From: Altererythrobacter sp.
Lineage (GTDB): Bacteria > Pseudomonadota > Alphaproteobacteria > Sphingomonadales > Sphingomonadaceae
Assembly (NCBI GenBank): GCA_031178065.1
Contig: JAPSJS010000004.1
Location: 39,831-103,830 of the forward strand
Direction: 5' to 3'
Length of the DNA: 64,000 nucleotides
The notes below the pieces were generated by a model, which saw only the letters and a list, made by a program, of their open reading frames with translations, made no database searches and was not told the origin of the DNA. A program made the translations under genes and the position numbers. Every line of letters starts with the position of its first letter. Positions within the stretch are counted from its first letter, which is position 1. Positions 35,462 through 45,277 of this stretch are shown here, piece after piece.

Positions 35462-38263
35462 ATGCGCAAGGATCAGAACATCGAGCGGCGGAAGCTCACG
35501 CCGACGCGGCTCATGGGGGCCACTTCGTTTTTTGTCTTGGCGGCCGCCGCGCTGCCGACCGCGGCAAGCGCGCAGGAGACCGATACATCCCCAAGCCCCA
35601 CCAGCGGGGCCGCGGATGAAGCGGTCGCCGAGGAGGCGATCGGGGAGGAAGGCAACGTAATCGTCGTAAGCGGCTTCCGCGCCTCGCTCGATGCCGCGCT
35701 CGACATGAAGCGCGAATCGGTTTCCGCGATCGACGTCATCGTGGCCGAGGACATCGCCAAGTTCCCCGATCAGAACCTCGCCGAATCGCTGCAGCGCATT
35801 CCGGGTGTCGCCATCGAGCGCGACGCCGGCGAGGGGCGTGCGATCACCGTGCGCGGTCTCGGCGCGCAGTTCACCCGCGTTCGGGTCAACGGCATGGAGA
35901 CGATCGCGACGTCGACCGACGGCGCGTCCGCCAACCGCGACCGCGCGTTCGATTTCAACGTCTTCGCGTCCGAGCTGTTCAATTCGATCGTTGTGCACAA
36001 GACCGCTTCGGCCTCGCTCGACGAGGGTTCGCTGGGCGCCGTCGTGGATCTCAACACCGGCAATCCCATCAGCTACGGCGCCGGCCTGACGCTGACCGCA
36101 TCGGCGCAGGCACGCTACAACGACCTCAACGACAATGTCGGCCCGCGCCTCGCCGGGCTGATCGGCTGGACCAACGACGCCGAGACGTTCGGCGTGTCCG
36201 CATCGGTCGCCTATTCGAAGTACAAGACCTCGGAACTCGGCAACAACTCGGTGCGCTGGGCGCAGGATCCGTTCCGTTCGGTCAACGGCGTCGCATGCGA
36301 CCTCGACAATCCGACCGGCGAGTGCGCGGAGGTCGCCGATGCCTTCCACCCGCGCATTCCGCGTTACGGCCTGGTGGACCACGACCGCGAACGCCTGGGT
36401 GCCACCGCCTCAATCCAGTTCCAGCCGACCGACCGCACCAATATCTCGATCGACGGCCTCTATTCGAACTTCAAGGAGGATCGCGACGAGTTCTGGGGTG
36501 AGGTGCTTCTCCGCAGCGAAGAAGACACCATCGACATTTCGAACTACGTGATCGACGGCGACAACAACATCATATCGGCCGAGCTGGACAACGCCTACGT
36601 CCGCACCGAGCGTTACCACCGCGAGAGCGAGACCGAGTTCTATCAGATCTCGGCCAATATCGATCACGAGTTCAGCGACGCGTTCAGGGGAACGCTGCGG
36701 GGCGGCTTCTCCCGGTCGGATGCGGACATTCCGATCGAAACCTCGCTGATGTTCGACGACCGGGCGGACGGTTACACCTACGACTACAGCGACATGAAGT
36801 CGCCGCTCCTGGTCTTCGGCCCGGGGATCGACGATCCTGCAGCGTTTGAATTCGCCGAGTTCCGCGACCGGCCGTCGTTCCTCACCAACAAGTTCCGCAC
36901 GATTGCGCTCGACCTGGAGTGGGACGTGGCCGACGGCTTCCAACTCGCCAGCGGCGCGTTCTACCGCCGGTTCGATTTCGACACGATCGGATACCGTCGC
37001 GACGGCGTCTACTGTCAGGAGTTCGACTGCGCGCCGGGTGCCACCGGTGCGCCGGTGACCGGCGATCTGGCGGAAATCTTCGATCTTGGCGACGCGGGTC
37101 AGCCATCGGGCAACACCAATAGCTGGGTGGTCCCCAATCTCGACGCCGCGACCGACTTCATCGACCTGTACGGCCGCGAACGCGTGCTGCAGCAGGGCGA
37201 GCAACGCGATGTCACGGAAGAAGTGAAGGGCGGTTGGCTGCAGGCGAACTACGAAACCTCGCTGTTCGGCATGCGTGTGACGGGTAACGCTGGCGTCCGT
37301 TACGCCAAGACCGACCAGACGTCAGGGGGTTTCCTCAGCGGCACCTATCTGACGGTCGAGCGCAGTTACGACGACTGGCTGCCGGCGATGAACGTCAATA
37401 TCTTCCCCGCCGACAACCTGATCCTGCGCAGTGCCATCGCCAAGGTGATGACCCGGCCGAGCCTGGGATCGCTCACGCCGGGCGGCTCGGTCGATCAGTT
37501 CAACTACCGCATCTCTTCGGGCAATCCCTACATCGACCCCTATCGCGCGACCAATTACGACGTGGCGCTCGAGTGGTACTTCGCTCCCGGCGCGCTCGCG
37601 TCCGTCGCACTGTTCGCAAAGGACATCGTGAGCTTCCCGCTGGGCACGTCGACCGAGGGTACCTGGGCCGACAGCGGCTTGCCGACGTCGCTGCTGACAC
37701 CCGGAACGCCGGTTTACGACGCGATCGTCAATGGCACGGACCCGGACCGCGAATTCGAGTTCAGGACGACCGGGAACGGGCCGGGGGCAAGCCTCAAGGG
37801 CGTCGAATTCGGCCTTAATCTGCCGTTCTCGGTGTTCTCGGACTCGAGCATGCTGCGCCACTTCGGCGTGCTCGGCAACGTCACCCTGATCGACAGCGAG
37901 GTCGATTACACGGTTAGCGGTGACGTCTACACTCGCCCGCTTCTCGGGCTGTCGAAGAAGTCGGCGAACGGCACCGTCTACTATGACGACGGCAAGCTCT
38001 CGATCCGCGTGTCGGCTGCCTATCGCGGCGGCTATCTCACCGGCACGAGCGGCAACAGCAACATCTTCGAAGGGTTCGGCAGCTCGCTCAACCTCGACGC
38101 CGCCATCAGGTACCAGGTTACCGACCAGATCGAAGTGTCGCTCGACGGCACCAATCTTACCGACGACTACCGGTATCGCTGGACCGACGATTTCGCGCGC
38201 CGGAACTACGAGAACAATCACTTCGGCCGGGTGATCATGGCAGGCGTGCGCTTCAAGCTGTGA
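35462..38263 (+). CDS. TonB-dependent outer-membrane receptor, probable oligouronide/xylo-oligosaccharide uptake
   Basis: A 933-residue receptor of the large sphingomonad/xanthomonad carbohydrate type. The signal peptide (TSFFVLAAAALPTAASAQ) is followed by a TonB box (NVIVVSGFRASLDAALDMKR), the plug (AEDIAKFPDQNLAESLQRIP, GRAITVRGLGAQFTRVRVNG, FNVFASELFNSIVVHKTASA) and a long barrel ending IMAGVRFKL with a C-terminal hydrophobic residue. The FRASL and FPDQNLAESLQRIPG motifs are typical of receptors in polysaccharide-utilisation loci. Start: ATG at 35462 behind GGGAGAGAGG; the ORF-track start at 35384 precedes the operator and is rejected. The operator and divergent pectate lyase support pectin fragments as substrate. 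A hairpin after the stop may attenuate read-through to the GH43 gene. Confidence 0.92.
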   Translation: MRKDQNIERRKLTPTRLMGATSFFVLAAAALPTAASAQETDTSPSPTSGAADEAVAEEAIGEEGNVIVVSGFRASLDAALDMKRESVSAIDVIVAEDIAKFPDQNLAESLQRIPGVAIERDAGEGRAITVRGLGAQFTRVRVNGMETIATSTDGASANRDRAFDFNVFASELFNSIVVHKTASASLDEGSLGAVVDLNTGNPISYGAGLTLTASAQARYNDLNDNVGPRLAGLIGWTNDAETFGVSASVAYSKYKTSELGNNSVRWAQDPFRSVNGVACDLDNPTGECAEVADAFHPRIPRYGLVDHDRERLGATASIQFQPTDRTNISIDGLYSNFKEDRDEFWGEVLLRSEEDTIDISNYVIDGDNNIISAELDNAYVRTERYHRESETEFYQISANIDHEFSDAFRGTLRGGFSRSDADIPIETSLMFDDRADGYTYDYSDMKSPLLVFGPGIDDPAAFEFAEFRDRPSFLTNKFRTIALDLEWDVADGFQLASGAFYRRFDFDTIGYRRDGVYCQEFDCAPGATGAPVTGDLAEIFDLGDAGQPSGNTNSWVVPNLDAATDFIDLYGRERVLQQGEQRDVTEEVKGGWLQANYETSLFGMRVTGNAGVRYAKTDQTSGGFLSGTYLTVERSYDDWLPAMNVNIFPADNLILRSAIAKVMTRPSLGSLTPGGSVDQFNYRISSGNPYIDPYRATNYDVALEWYFAPGALASVALFAKDIVSFPLGTSTEGTWADSGLPTSLLTPGTPVYDAIVNGTDPDREFEFRTTGNGPGASLKGVEFGLNLPFSVFSDSSMLRHFGVLGNVTLIDSEVDYTVSGDVYTRPLLGLSKKSANGTVYYDDGKLSIRVSAAYRGGYLTGTSGNSNIFEGFGSSLNLDAAIRYQVTDQIEVSLDGTNLTDDYRYRWTDDFARRNYENNHFGRVIMAGVRFKL

Positions 38264-38289
38264 TGCGCTTCGTCAGGTAACTCCCCCTT

Positions 38290-38330
38290 GGCCGGCTCGC
38301 ACGATCGGTGCGGCCGGCCACTTCTTTCTT
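38290..38330 (+). terminator. hairpin with T-rich tail between the TonB receptor and GH43 genes
   Basis: The sequence forms a long GC stem, GGCCGGCTCGCAC paired with GTGCGGCCGGCC (one bulged base) around a GATCG loop, followed by cttctttctt. This fits an intrinsic terminator or attenuator, 27 bases after the receptor stop and just before the AAGGAGG ribosome-binding site of the next gene. The tail is interrupted by C, so termination may be partial. Confidence 0.6.
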
Positions 38331-38349
38331 GCAAGGAGGTTTCTCCAGC

Positions 38350-39990
38350 ATGTTCGATCGAAGGACCGGCCTGAAGGCGGTCGCAGCCGCCGGTATCCTC
38401 CACCTCCTGCCGGGCCGGGCCCTGGCGCAGGGCTCACGCGCGACGTCCGCGCTCGACCCCTATGCGCACATGGCTTGGGGCAAGGGCTTCGAAGGGCAAC
38501 GCAAGGCGGACCTCGGCGACGGACGGTTCCTCAATCCGGTATTCGCCGGCGACCATCCGGATCCGACCATCCTGCGGGATGGGGACGATTACTATCTCAC
38601 TTTCTCCAGCTTCGATGCTTATCCGGGCCTCGTCATCTGGCACAGCCTCGATCTGGTGAACTGGCAGCCGGTGACGGCCGCGCTCACGAAGCCGATCGGT
38701 TCCGTCTGGGCGCCCGAGCTGGTCAAGCACGACGGCCGCTACTTCCTCTACATCCCGGCGCGGTTCCCCGATTACAAATCGATCTACGTCATCCACGCGG
38801 AGCGGATCGAAGGGCCGTGGTCCGACCCGATCGACCTGAAACTCCCCGATCATATCGATCCCGGCCATGCCGTGGGCGAGGACGGCAGCCGCTGGCTGTT
38901 CCTCTCCGGCGGCGACCGCGTGCGGCTGGCGCCCGACGGCCTTTCGGTCGTGGGCGAGGTCGAGCATGTCTACGACCCCTGGCGCTATCCGGAGGAGTGG
39001 GTGGTCGAGACGTTCGCGCCCGAGGGACCCAAGATCACCCGGCGCGGCGACTACTATTACATGACCACGGCCGTGGGCGGCACGGCGGGGCCGCCGACCG
39101 GACATATGGTCATCATGGCGCGCTCGCGTTCCATTCACGGCCCTTGGGAGCATGCGCCGAACAACCCGCAGATCCGCACGAAGAGCGCGCGCGAGAAATG
39201 GTGGTCGCGCGGCCATGCGACGCTGTTCGAAGGGCCGGGCGGCCAGTGGTGGATGATCTATCACGGCTACGAGAACGGCTACTGGACGCTCGGCCGGCAG
39301 GCCTTGCTGGAACCGGTCGAATGGGCCGAGGACGGCTGGATAAAGCCGATTGGCGGCGATCTGTCGGAGCCGATCAAAAAGCCGATTGATCTCGCCGACC
39401 AGCAGCACGGGATGCCGCTCAGCGACGATTTCACGGCCGACAAGTTCGGCGTCCAGTGGAGCTTCTACGACCCCGCGCCCAACGAGGTGCAGCGCCTCCG
39501 CCGGGCGAACGGCGTGCTCCACATGCGCGGCAAGGGGAGCACGCCCAGTGATTGTTCACCGCTGTCGTTCGTCAACGGCGACCAGCGCTATCGCATCGAG
39601 GCGGATGTCGAGGTAGATCCGGGCGCCGAAGCGGGGCTGCTCCTGTTCTACAACCGGCGGCTCTATGCCGGGCTCGGTTTCGGGGAGAAGGGGCTGATGA
39701 TGCACCGCTACGGCCTGCAGCGCGCGCGCGGCGCCATACCCGGCCAGCGCGACAAGGGCGCGGCACCGGTGAATCGGATGCGGATTCGGCTGACCAACGA
39801 CCGCAATATCCTCACCATCCACACCAGCCAGGACGGCGGGCGAAGCTGGCAGAAGTTCGACGTGCAGATGGAAGTCTCCGGCTATCATCACAACGTCGCA
39901 TACGACTTCCTCAGCCTTCGCCCGGCGCTCTACGTTGCCGGAAGCGGCGAAGGGCGGTTCTCCAATTTCACCTATGAGGCACTGGCATGA
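38350..39990 (+). CDS. Tat-exported glycoside hydrolase family 43 protein with C-terminal lectin-like domain
   Basis: A 546-residue protein. The twin-arginine signal is FDRRTGLKAVAAAGILHLLP. The GH43 five-bladed propeller occupies about residues 55-360: FAGDHPDPTILRDGDDYYLT has the catalytic-base Asp, IGSVWAPELVKHDGRYFLYI the Asp/Glu supporting site, and VVETFAPEGPKITRRGDYYY the probable acid Glu. RGHATLFEGPGGQWWMIYHG is also a family marker. A beta-sandwich (about 370-545, DDFTADKFGVQWSFYDP, FNGDQRYR-like strands) resembles DUF1349/concanavalin modules that follow GH43 in xylosidases and arabinofuranosidases. AAGGAGG lies ten bases before the ATG at 38350. Debranching xylan or pectin side chains is the likely job; subfamily and specificity are open. 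It overlaps the next gene by four bases. Confidence 0.88.
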   Translation: MFDRRTGLKAVAAAGILHLLPGRALAQGSRATSALDPYAHMAWGKGFEGQRKADLGDGRFLNPVFAGDHPDPTILRDGDDYYLTFSSFDAYPGLVIWHSLDLVNWQPVTAALTKPIGSVWAPELVKHDGRYFLYIPARFPDYKSIYVIHAERIEGPWSDPIDLKLPDHIDPGHAVGEDGSRWLFLSGGDRVRLAPDGLSVVGEVEHVYDPWRYPEEWVVETFAPEGPKITRRGDYYYMTTAVGGTAGPPTGHMVIMARSRSIHGPWEHAPNNPQIRTKSAREKWWSRGHATLFEGPGGQWWMIYHGYENGYWTLGRQALLEPVEWAEDGWIKPIGGDLSEPIKKPIDLADQQHGMPLSDDFTADKFGVQWSFYDPAPNEVQRLRRANGVLHMRGKGSTPSDCSPLSFVNGDQRYRIEADVEVDPGAEAGLLLFYNRRLYAGLGFGEKGLMMHRYGLQRARGAIPGQRDKGAAPVNRMRIRLTNDRNILTIHTSQDGGRSWQKFDVQMEVSGYHHNVAYDFLSLRPALYVAGSGEGRFSNFTYEALA

Positions 39991-40985
39991 GGTTCGATCG
40001 CAGAACCGCCTTGATGGGCGGCGTGGCGCTGGGCCTGGCGTCGCGCGCAGCGGGCCAGACCGCTGCCCCCGCAACGCTCGCTTCGCCTCATCTGACTTTT
40101 CCCGACCCTACGGAGACGATCGATCTGTGGCCGACGGGCGCGCCGGGGGCGCCCGAGACGCTGCCGGTGGAGACGGTGAAGGAGCGGAGCACCGATCCAG
40201 CGTTCAACGACCGCTACGTCTTCGGCATCTCGCGGCCGCGTCTCGCCGTCTTCCGCCCGGAACGCCCGAACGGCGCCGCCGTCATGATCTCGCCCGGCGG
40301 CGGCTACAGCTGGGTGGTGGTCGACAAGGAAGGCTACGAGATGGCCCGCTGGCTGAACGGGCGCGGCATCACGGTCTTCGTGCTGTTCTACAGGCTGCCG
40401 CACGAGGGCTGGGCTGCGGGGCCGGACGTGGCCCTGTCGGATGCGCAGCGCGCCATGCGCGTGATCCGGCATCGCGCCGACGCTTACGGGCTCGATCCGA
40501 AGCGCGTGGCGGCGATGGGCTTTTCCGCGGGGGGCCACTTGTGCGCCGACCTGATGACCCGCTTCGAGGCCAGGGTCTATGACCCCGTCGATGCAGCCGA
40601 CCGCCTCTCCGCCCGCCCGGATGCCGCCGCGCCGATCTATCCGGTCGTCTCGATGACCGCCCCCACGGCCCACGCCGGGTCGCGCAAGAACCTGATCGGC
40701 GAGACGGCATCTCCGGAACTCGAGCGGGCCCACACACCCAGCTTCAACGTGCCCGCCAACGCACCGCCCGCTTTCCTGCTCCACGCGGAAGACGACGACT
40801 CGGTGGTCGTCGAGAACACGCTGATGCTCCGCGCCGCGCTGCGCGAGCGGAACATCGCCACCGAGACGCATCTCTACGCCGACGGAGAGCACGGTTTCGG
40901 TCTCCGGCTTGCGAAAGGAAAGACGGTCGAGGGCTGGGAGCACCTCTTCCACCGCTGGGGCCAGGGGCAGGGGCTGTGGGCATGA
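39987..40985 (+). CDS. Tat-exported alpha/beta hydrolase, acetyl-xylan-esterase-like
   Basis: A 332-residue hydrolase with a twin-arginine signal (MRFDRRTALMGGVALGLASR). Catalytic triad elements are visible: VMISPGGGYSWVVVDKEGYE (oxyanion hole), VAAMGFSAGGHLCADLM with nucleophile Ser near residue 175, LLHAEDDDSVVVENTLML with the Asp near 268 and YADGEHGFGLRLAKG with the His near 298. This pattern belongs to secreted esterases often annotated as acetyl xylan esterases or BD-FAE (bifunctional acetylxylan/feruloyl esterases). Overlaps of four bases with GH43 upstream and the PL10 lyase downstream show tight co-transcription. Deacetylation of pectin or xylan before the lyase acts is inferred. Confidence 0.85.
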   Translation: MRFDRRTALMGGVALGLASRAAGQTAAPATLASPHLTFPDPTETIDLWPTGAPGAPETLPVETVKERSTDPAFNDRYVFGISRPRLAVFRPERPNGAAVMISPGGGYSWVVVDKEGYEMARWLNGRGITVFVLFYRLPHEGWAAGPDVALSDAQRAMRVIRHRADAYGLDPKRVAAMGFSAGGHLCADLMTRFEARVYDPVDAADRLSARPDAAAPIYPVVSMTAPTAHAGSRKNLIGETASPELERAHTPSFNVPANAPPAFLLHAEDDDSVVVENTLMLRAALRERNIATETHLYADGEHGFGLRLAKGKTVEGWEHLFHRWGQGQGLWA

Positions 40986-42541
40986 TCTATCGTCTGTTCT
41001 GCGCGCTCACGCTGATCCTGACCGCCGTGCCGCAGGCGCAGGCGCAGAGCAGCGACGAGATCGAACAGACCATGAAGCGCGCGACGCAGTTCATGGTCGA
41101 GGAAGCTTCGACCAATGGCGGCTATGTCTGGTCTTATCTGCCTGACATGTCCCGCCGCTGGGGCGAGCTCGAAGCGAAACCGAGCATGATCTGGGTGCAG
41201 CCACCGGGCACCGCGACCATGGGGCACCTGTTCCTCGACGCCTACCATGCCACAGGCGACGAATACTATTACCAGGCGGCGGAGAAGGCTGCCGCGGCGC
41301 TCATCTGGGGCCAGCACCGTAGCGGCGGCTGGAACTACTTCATCGATTTCGCCGGCCCTGCTTCGACCCGCCACTGGTACGAGACGGTCGGCCGGAATGC
41401 CTGGCGGATGGAGGAATTCCAGCACTACGCCGACAACGCGACCTTCGACGATGCGGGCACCTCCGAGGCGATGCAGTTCCTCCTGCGCCTCTACGTCGAA
41501 AAGCTGGAGCCGAAATACCGCCCGGCGCTCGACAAGGCGATCGGATTCGTTCTGGAGAGCCAGTATCCGATCGGCGGCTGGCCCCAACGCTGGCCATACG
41601 ACCCCGAGTATCCCGAATACGCCCGCTACATCACGTTCAACGACGACGTGGCGGCGGAGAACATCAAGTTCCTGCTCATGGTTCACCAGACGCTCGGGGA
41701 CCCGCGTGTGGTGGGGCCGGTCATCCGGGCGATGAACGCCTTCGTGGTGACGCAGCTCGGGGCGCCGCAGCCGGGCTGGGCGCTGCAATATACGCTCGAT
41801 CTGAAGCCTGCGGCTGCGCGAACTTACGAACCCAATGCGCTCCACACGGGCACGACGGCGGCTAACGTGCGGCAGCTCATGGACTTCTACCGGATGACCG
41901 GCGAGACCAAGTTCCTCGCCCGCATTTCGGAGGCGCTGGACTGGCTGGAGTCGGTGCGCCTGCCGCAAGGGCAGGGAAGCGGCGACCGCCATTTCCCGAC
42001 CTTCATCGAACTCGGCACCAACCGGCCGATCTATGTCCACCGCCGCGGCTCGAATGTCGTGAACGGGGAATATTACTGGGATTACAGCCCCGACGCGCCG
42101 CTCGGTCACTATTCGGCCTATCGCGCAATCGATGTTGCGGCGCTGCGGCGGGAGTATGAGGCGCTGAAGGCCCTGCCGCCGGAGGAGGCCGTCCGCGGTT
42201 CGCCGCTTCGCGCGACAGGGAAGACACCGCTTCCGCGCTATTTCGTGGTGGATCTCGAAACCGGCTCCGATCTCAACGCGCAGGGCGGGGCCGAGCCCGA
42301 CGATCTCGTCCGCACGCTGAACGAGGACGGCTGGTGGCCCACGCCGCTTCGGGCGACGAGCAACCCCTACCGGGGTGACGGCCCTGCCGAACCGGCGCCC
42401 GGCGACTTCCGGTCGACCCATGTGGGCGATGCGACCGATACTTCGCCCTACACCACCGACACGCTCGTCATCGGCATTTCGACCGCGACCTATATCGCCA
42501 ACATGAGCCGCCTTATCGAGGCGCTGGTTTCGGACCGGTGA
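40982..42541 (+). CDS. secreted pectate lyase, polysaccharide lyase family 10
   Basis: About 519 residues from the ATG at 40982, which overlaps the previous stop (ATGA); a GTG two codons earlier is the ORF-track start. A Sec signal (MIYRLFCALTLILTAVPQAQ) leads to an (alpha/alpha)-barrel typical of PL10: GGYVWSYLPDMSRRWGELEA, PSMIWVQPPGTATMGHLFLD, SGGWNYFIDF, IGGWPQRWP and GWALQYTLDLKPAAARTYEP near residue 265. The last segment holds the catalytic Arg region of family 10, with HTGTTAANVRQLMDFYRMTG following. The family cleaves polygalacturonate by beta-elimination with calcium. It supplements the beta-helix lyase at 33857, giving two unrelated folds for the same bond. Confidence 0.9.
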   Translation: MIYRLFCALTLILTAVPQAQAQSSDEIEQTMKRATQFMVEEASTNGGYVWSYLPDMSRRWGELEAKPSMIWVQPPGTATMGHLFLDAYHATGDEYYYQAAEKAAAALIWGQHRSGGWNYFIDFAGPASTRHWYETVGRNAWRMEEFQHYADNATFDDAGTSEAMQFLLRLYVEKLEPKYRPALDKAIGFVLESQYPIGGWPQRWPYDPEYPEYARYITFNDDVAAENIKFLLMVHQTLGDPRVVGPVIRAMNAFVVTQLGAPQPGWALQYTLDLKPAAARTYEPNALHTGTTAANVRQLMDFYRMTGETKFLARISEALDWLESVRLPQGQGSGDRHFPTFIELGTNRPIYVHRRGSNVVNGEYYWDYSPDAPLGHYSAYRAIDVAALRREYEALKALPPEEAVRGSPLRATGKTPLPRYFVVDLETGSDLNAQGGAEPDDLVRTLNEDGWWPTPLRATSNPYRGDGPAEPAPGDFRSTHVGDATDTSPYTTDTLVIGISTATYIANMSRLIEALVSDR

Positions 42542-42548
42542 GGCTGGC

Positions 42549-44030
42549 ATGACCTTGCGCCTGGGCGAGTCCACGGTCGAGCACCTGCCGGGCGACGTCG
42601 AACGGCCGGCGTACGATCGCGCCGCCATGCGGAGGGGTGTCGTTCACCTCGGCATCGGCGCCTTCCACCGCGCTCATCAGGCTGCGGTCTTCGACGATCT
42701 CCTCGGGCGCGGCGACATGCGGTGGGGCGTCCGCGCCGCTTCGTTTCGCTCGCCGGCGACACGCGATGCCATGGCGCCGCAGGACGGGCTCTACAGCCTC
42801 GTCGTGCGCGACGGGGCCGAGGAGCGGGTGCGCGTCATCGGCGCAGTCGCGGACGTGCTCCTGGCGCCTGAGAATCCCTCTGAACTCGTCAAGGCGCTAG
42901 CGGCACCAGAAACCCATCTCGTGACCCTGACGGTGACCGAGAAGGGCTACAAGCTCGATCCGGCGACCGGCGCACTGATCGAGGCGGACAGCGACTTGGC
43001 TTCGGACCTTGCCGTTCTTCACGCTCCGAAAACGGCGCCGGGGTTCCTCGTCGCCGCTCTCGCCCTGCGACGGGAGCGAGGGCTGGCGCCCTTCACGGCG
43101 ATCTCGTGCGATAATCTTCCCGAGAACGGCCGGCGGCTCGAGGCAGCGGTGCTCGCCATGGCCGGACGCCGCGACCCGGTGCTCCGCGATTGGATTGCCG
43201 AGAAGGGCGCCTTTCCGCAGACCATGGTCGACCGCATCGTGCCGGCGACCGACGCGGCGGACATCGAGCGGCTGGCTGCCCGGACCGGGCTGCTCGACCG
43301 CGCGATGGTCAAGACCGAGCCGTTCACGCAGTGGGTGATCGAAGACCGTTTCGCAGGCGAGCGGCCCGACTTTGAAGCGGTGGGCGTTCAGGTGACTGCC
43401 GATGTCGCGCCCTGGGAGACGGCCAAGCTCCGCCTCCTCAACGGTGCGCATTCGGGCATCGCCTATCTCGGCGCGCTGGCGGGGATCGAGTTCGTCGATC
43501 GGTTCGTGATGGCAGACACCGGCTCTGCCTTCGTCGAGGCGCTGTGGGATGAGGCTGAGGCCACGCTCGCGCCGCCCGCGGAGCTCGACATTGCGGCTTA
43601 TCGCCGGGCGCTCATGGCGCGCTTCGCCAACGCCGCGCTCGGGCACCGGACCCGCCAGATTGCGATGGACGGATCCCAGAAGCTGCCGCAGCGACTGGTC
43701 GCCTCGCTCGTCGCGCGGCAGGACAGGGGGCTCGCCTCGCCGATGACGAGCCTCGCGATCGCTGCCTGGATGCGCTGGCAGGCGGGGCGCTGCGACGATG
43801 GTACCCGCCACGCGGTCGACGATCCGCTCGCCGATCGCACCGCCGCGATCTGGGCTGCCGCTGCCGATCCTGACGACGCGGCGCGCCGTCTGTTGGCAAT
43901 CGAGGCAATCTTTCCGCCGGCGCTCGCCGGAAGCCCTGCGGCGGACGAGATCGCCGGCTGGCTCGGGGAGCTGGTTCGGAATGGCGCTGCCGCGACTCTT
44001 GCGGCGGCAGTCCGCGATCAGCGGCCGTAG
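42549..44030 (+). CDS. mannitol dehydrogenase-family uronate reductase (UxuB/UxaB role)
   Basis: A 493-residue polyol-specific long-chain dehydrogenase. N-terminal NAD-binding region: [20 protein letters not shown] near residue 30; catalytic region: [74 protein letters not shown] near 300 with the Lys-x-x-x-x-Asn-x-x-His motif, and [20 protein letters not shown] near 370. The features match mannonate-forming fructuronate reductase/mannitol dehydrogenase more than E. coli UxaB. In this locus the reductase needed between uxaC and uxaA is tagaturonate reductase, and no mannonate dehydratase (uxuA) is present. So the substrate could be tagaturonate, or uxuA lies elsewhere. It starts seven bases after the PL10 stop and its end overlaps dadA tail-to-tail by 13 bases. 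Confidence 0.85.
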   Translation: MTLRLGESTVEHLPGDVERPAYDRAAMRRGVVHLGIGAFHRAHQAAVFDDLLGRGDMRWGVRAASFRSPATRDAMAPQDGLYSLVVRDGAEERVRVIGAVADVLLAPENPSELVKALAAPETHLVTLTVTEKGYKLDPATGALIEADSDLASDLAVLHAPKTAPGFLVAALALRRERGLAPFTAISCDNLPENGRRLEAAVLAMAGRRDPVLRDWIAEKGAFPQTMVDRIVPATDAADIERLAARTGLLDRAMVKTEPFTQWVIEDRFAGERPDFEAVGVQVTADVAPWETAKLRLLNGAHSGIAYLGALAGIEFVDRFVMADTGSAFVEALWDEAEATLAPPAELDIAAYRRALMARFANAALGHRTRQIAMDGSQKLPQRLVASLVARQDRGLASPMTSLAIAAWMRWQAGRCDDGTRHAVDDPLADRTAAIWAAAADPDDAARRLLAIEAIFPPALAGSPAADEIAGWLGELVRNGAAATLAAAVRDQRP

Positions 44031-45277
44031 CGGGAGAGGCCGAGCCCGTCGGGGTCGATCGGCGGGGTCTCACCGCCCACCACGGCCGAGATCAGGCGGC
44101 CCGACCCACAGGCCATAGTCCAGCCCAGCGTGCCGTGGCCGGTGTTGAGGAACAGGTTCGGCACGGGTGTTGCGCCCACGACAGGCGTGCTGTCGGGCGT
44201 CATCGGGCGCAGCCCGCTCCAGAAGTTTGAAGGAGCTTCGTTGGCCGCGGCACCGGGAAACAGGTCGTTGAGCGAATGGCGCAAGGTCGCCTCGCGCCGC
44301 GGGTGCAGCGCGCGGTCGAAGCCCGCGAGTTCGGCCATTCCGCCGACCCGGATGCGGTCGCCGAGCCGGGTGATCGCGATCTTGTAGCTCTCGTCGAGCA
44401 GGGTCGAGACCGGCGCGCGCGCCGCGTCGGCCACGGGCAGCGTGATCGAATAGCCCTTTACCGGATAGACCGGCAGACGGAGACCGAGCGGGCGCAGCAG
44501 CGCGGGCGAATGGCTGGCGAGGGCGACGACATAGGCATCGCCGTGTACAACACCGCGCTCGGTGCGGACGCCCGTAACGCGGTCGCCATCCCGCTCCAGA
44601 GCCTCGATCGTCGTGCCGTACTGCATGTCCACGCCCATGCCTGGAAGCCGCTCGGCAAGCAGGCGGGTGAACACGTGGCAGTCGCCTGTCTCGTCGCCCG
44701 GCAGGCGCAGGCCGCCCATGAAGCGCTCACGCGAGACGGAAAGACCCGGTTCGGCGCCGACGCAGCCGTCGCGGTTGAGCAACTCGTATGCGACCCCGTA
44801 CTGCTCCAGCACGGCAATGTCGCTCACGCTCGCATCGAGTTGCTTCTGCGTGCGGAAGAGCTGAAGCGTCCCCAGCGAACGCTGATCGTAGTCCAGGCCG
44901 AGCTTGCCGCGCAGCGCGATCAGCTCGTCCCGGCTGAACTCGGCAAGACGGACCATGCGGCTCTTGTTGAGCGCGTAGCGTGCGGTCGTGCAGTTGCGCA
45001 GCATCGCCATGACCCAGCGCAGCATGGCCATGTCGAGCTGCGGCTGCAGGATTAGCGGGGCATGCTTCATCAGCAGCCAGCGCAGCGCCTTCACCGGAAT
45101 GCCGGGTGCCGCCCAGGGGGAGGCGTAGCCAGGCGAGATCTCGCCTGCATTGGCGAAGCTGGTTTCCAGCGCCGGCCCGGGCTGGCGGTCGATCAGCACG
45201 ACCTCGTGCCCCGCCTCGGCCAGATAATAGGCCGAGGTCACGCCGACCACGCCGGCGCCCAGAACGATTACTCTCAT
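44018..45277 (-). CDS. dadA: D-amino acid dehydrogenase small subunit
   Basis: A 419-residue FAD-dependent dehydrogenase that oxidises D-alanine (and other D-amino acids) to 2-oxo acids, passing electrons to the respiratory chain. The N-terminal FAD motif is [51 protein letters not shown] and the C-terminal [20 protein letters not shown] and [18 protein letters not shown] are DadA signatures. It follows alr with a four-base overlap (ATGA), the classical dad arrangement in which the racemase supplies D-alanine from L-alanine. Its last 13 bases overlap the end of the convergent reductase gene, so no terminator separates the units. Confidence 0.94.
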   Translation of the reverse strand: MRVIVLGAGVVGVTSAYYLAEAGHEVVLIDRQPGPALETSFANAGEISPGYASPWAAPGIPVKALRWLLMKHAPLILQPQLDMAMLRWVMAMLRNCTTARYALNKSRMVRLAEFSRDELIALRGKLGLDYDQRSLGTLQLFRTQKQLDASVSDIAVLEQYGVAYELLNRDGCVGAEPGLSVSRERFMGGLRLPGDETGDCHVFTRLLAERLPGMGVDMQYGTTIEALERDGDRVTGVRTERGVVHGDAYVVALASHSPALLRPLGLRLPVYPVKGYSITLPVADAARAPVSTLLDESYKIAITRLGDRIRVGGMAELAGFDRALHPRREATLRHSLNDLFPGAAANEAPSNFWSGLRPMTPDSTPVVGATPVPNLFLNTGHGTLGWTMACGSGRLISAVVGGETPPIDPDGLGLSRYGR

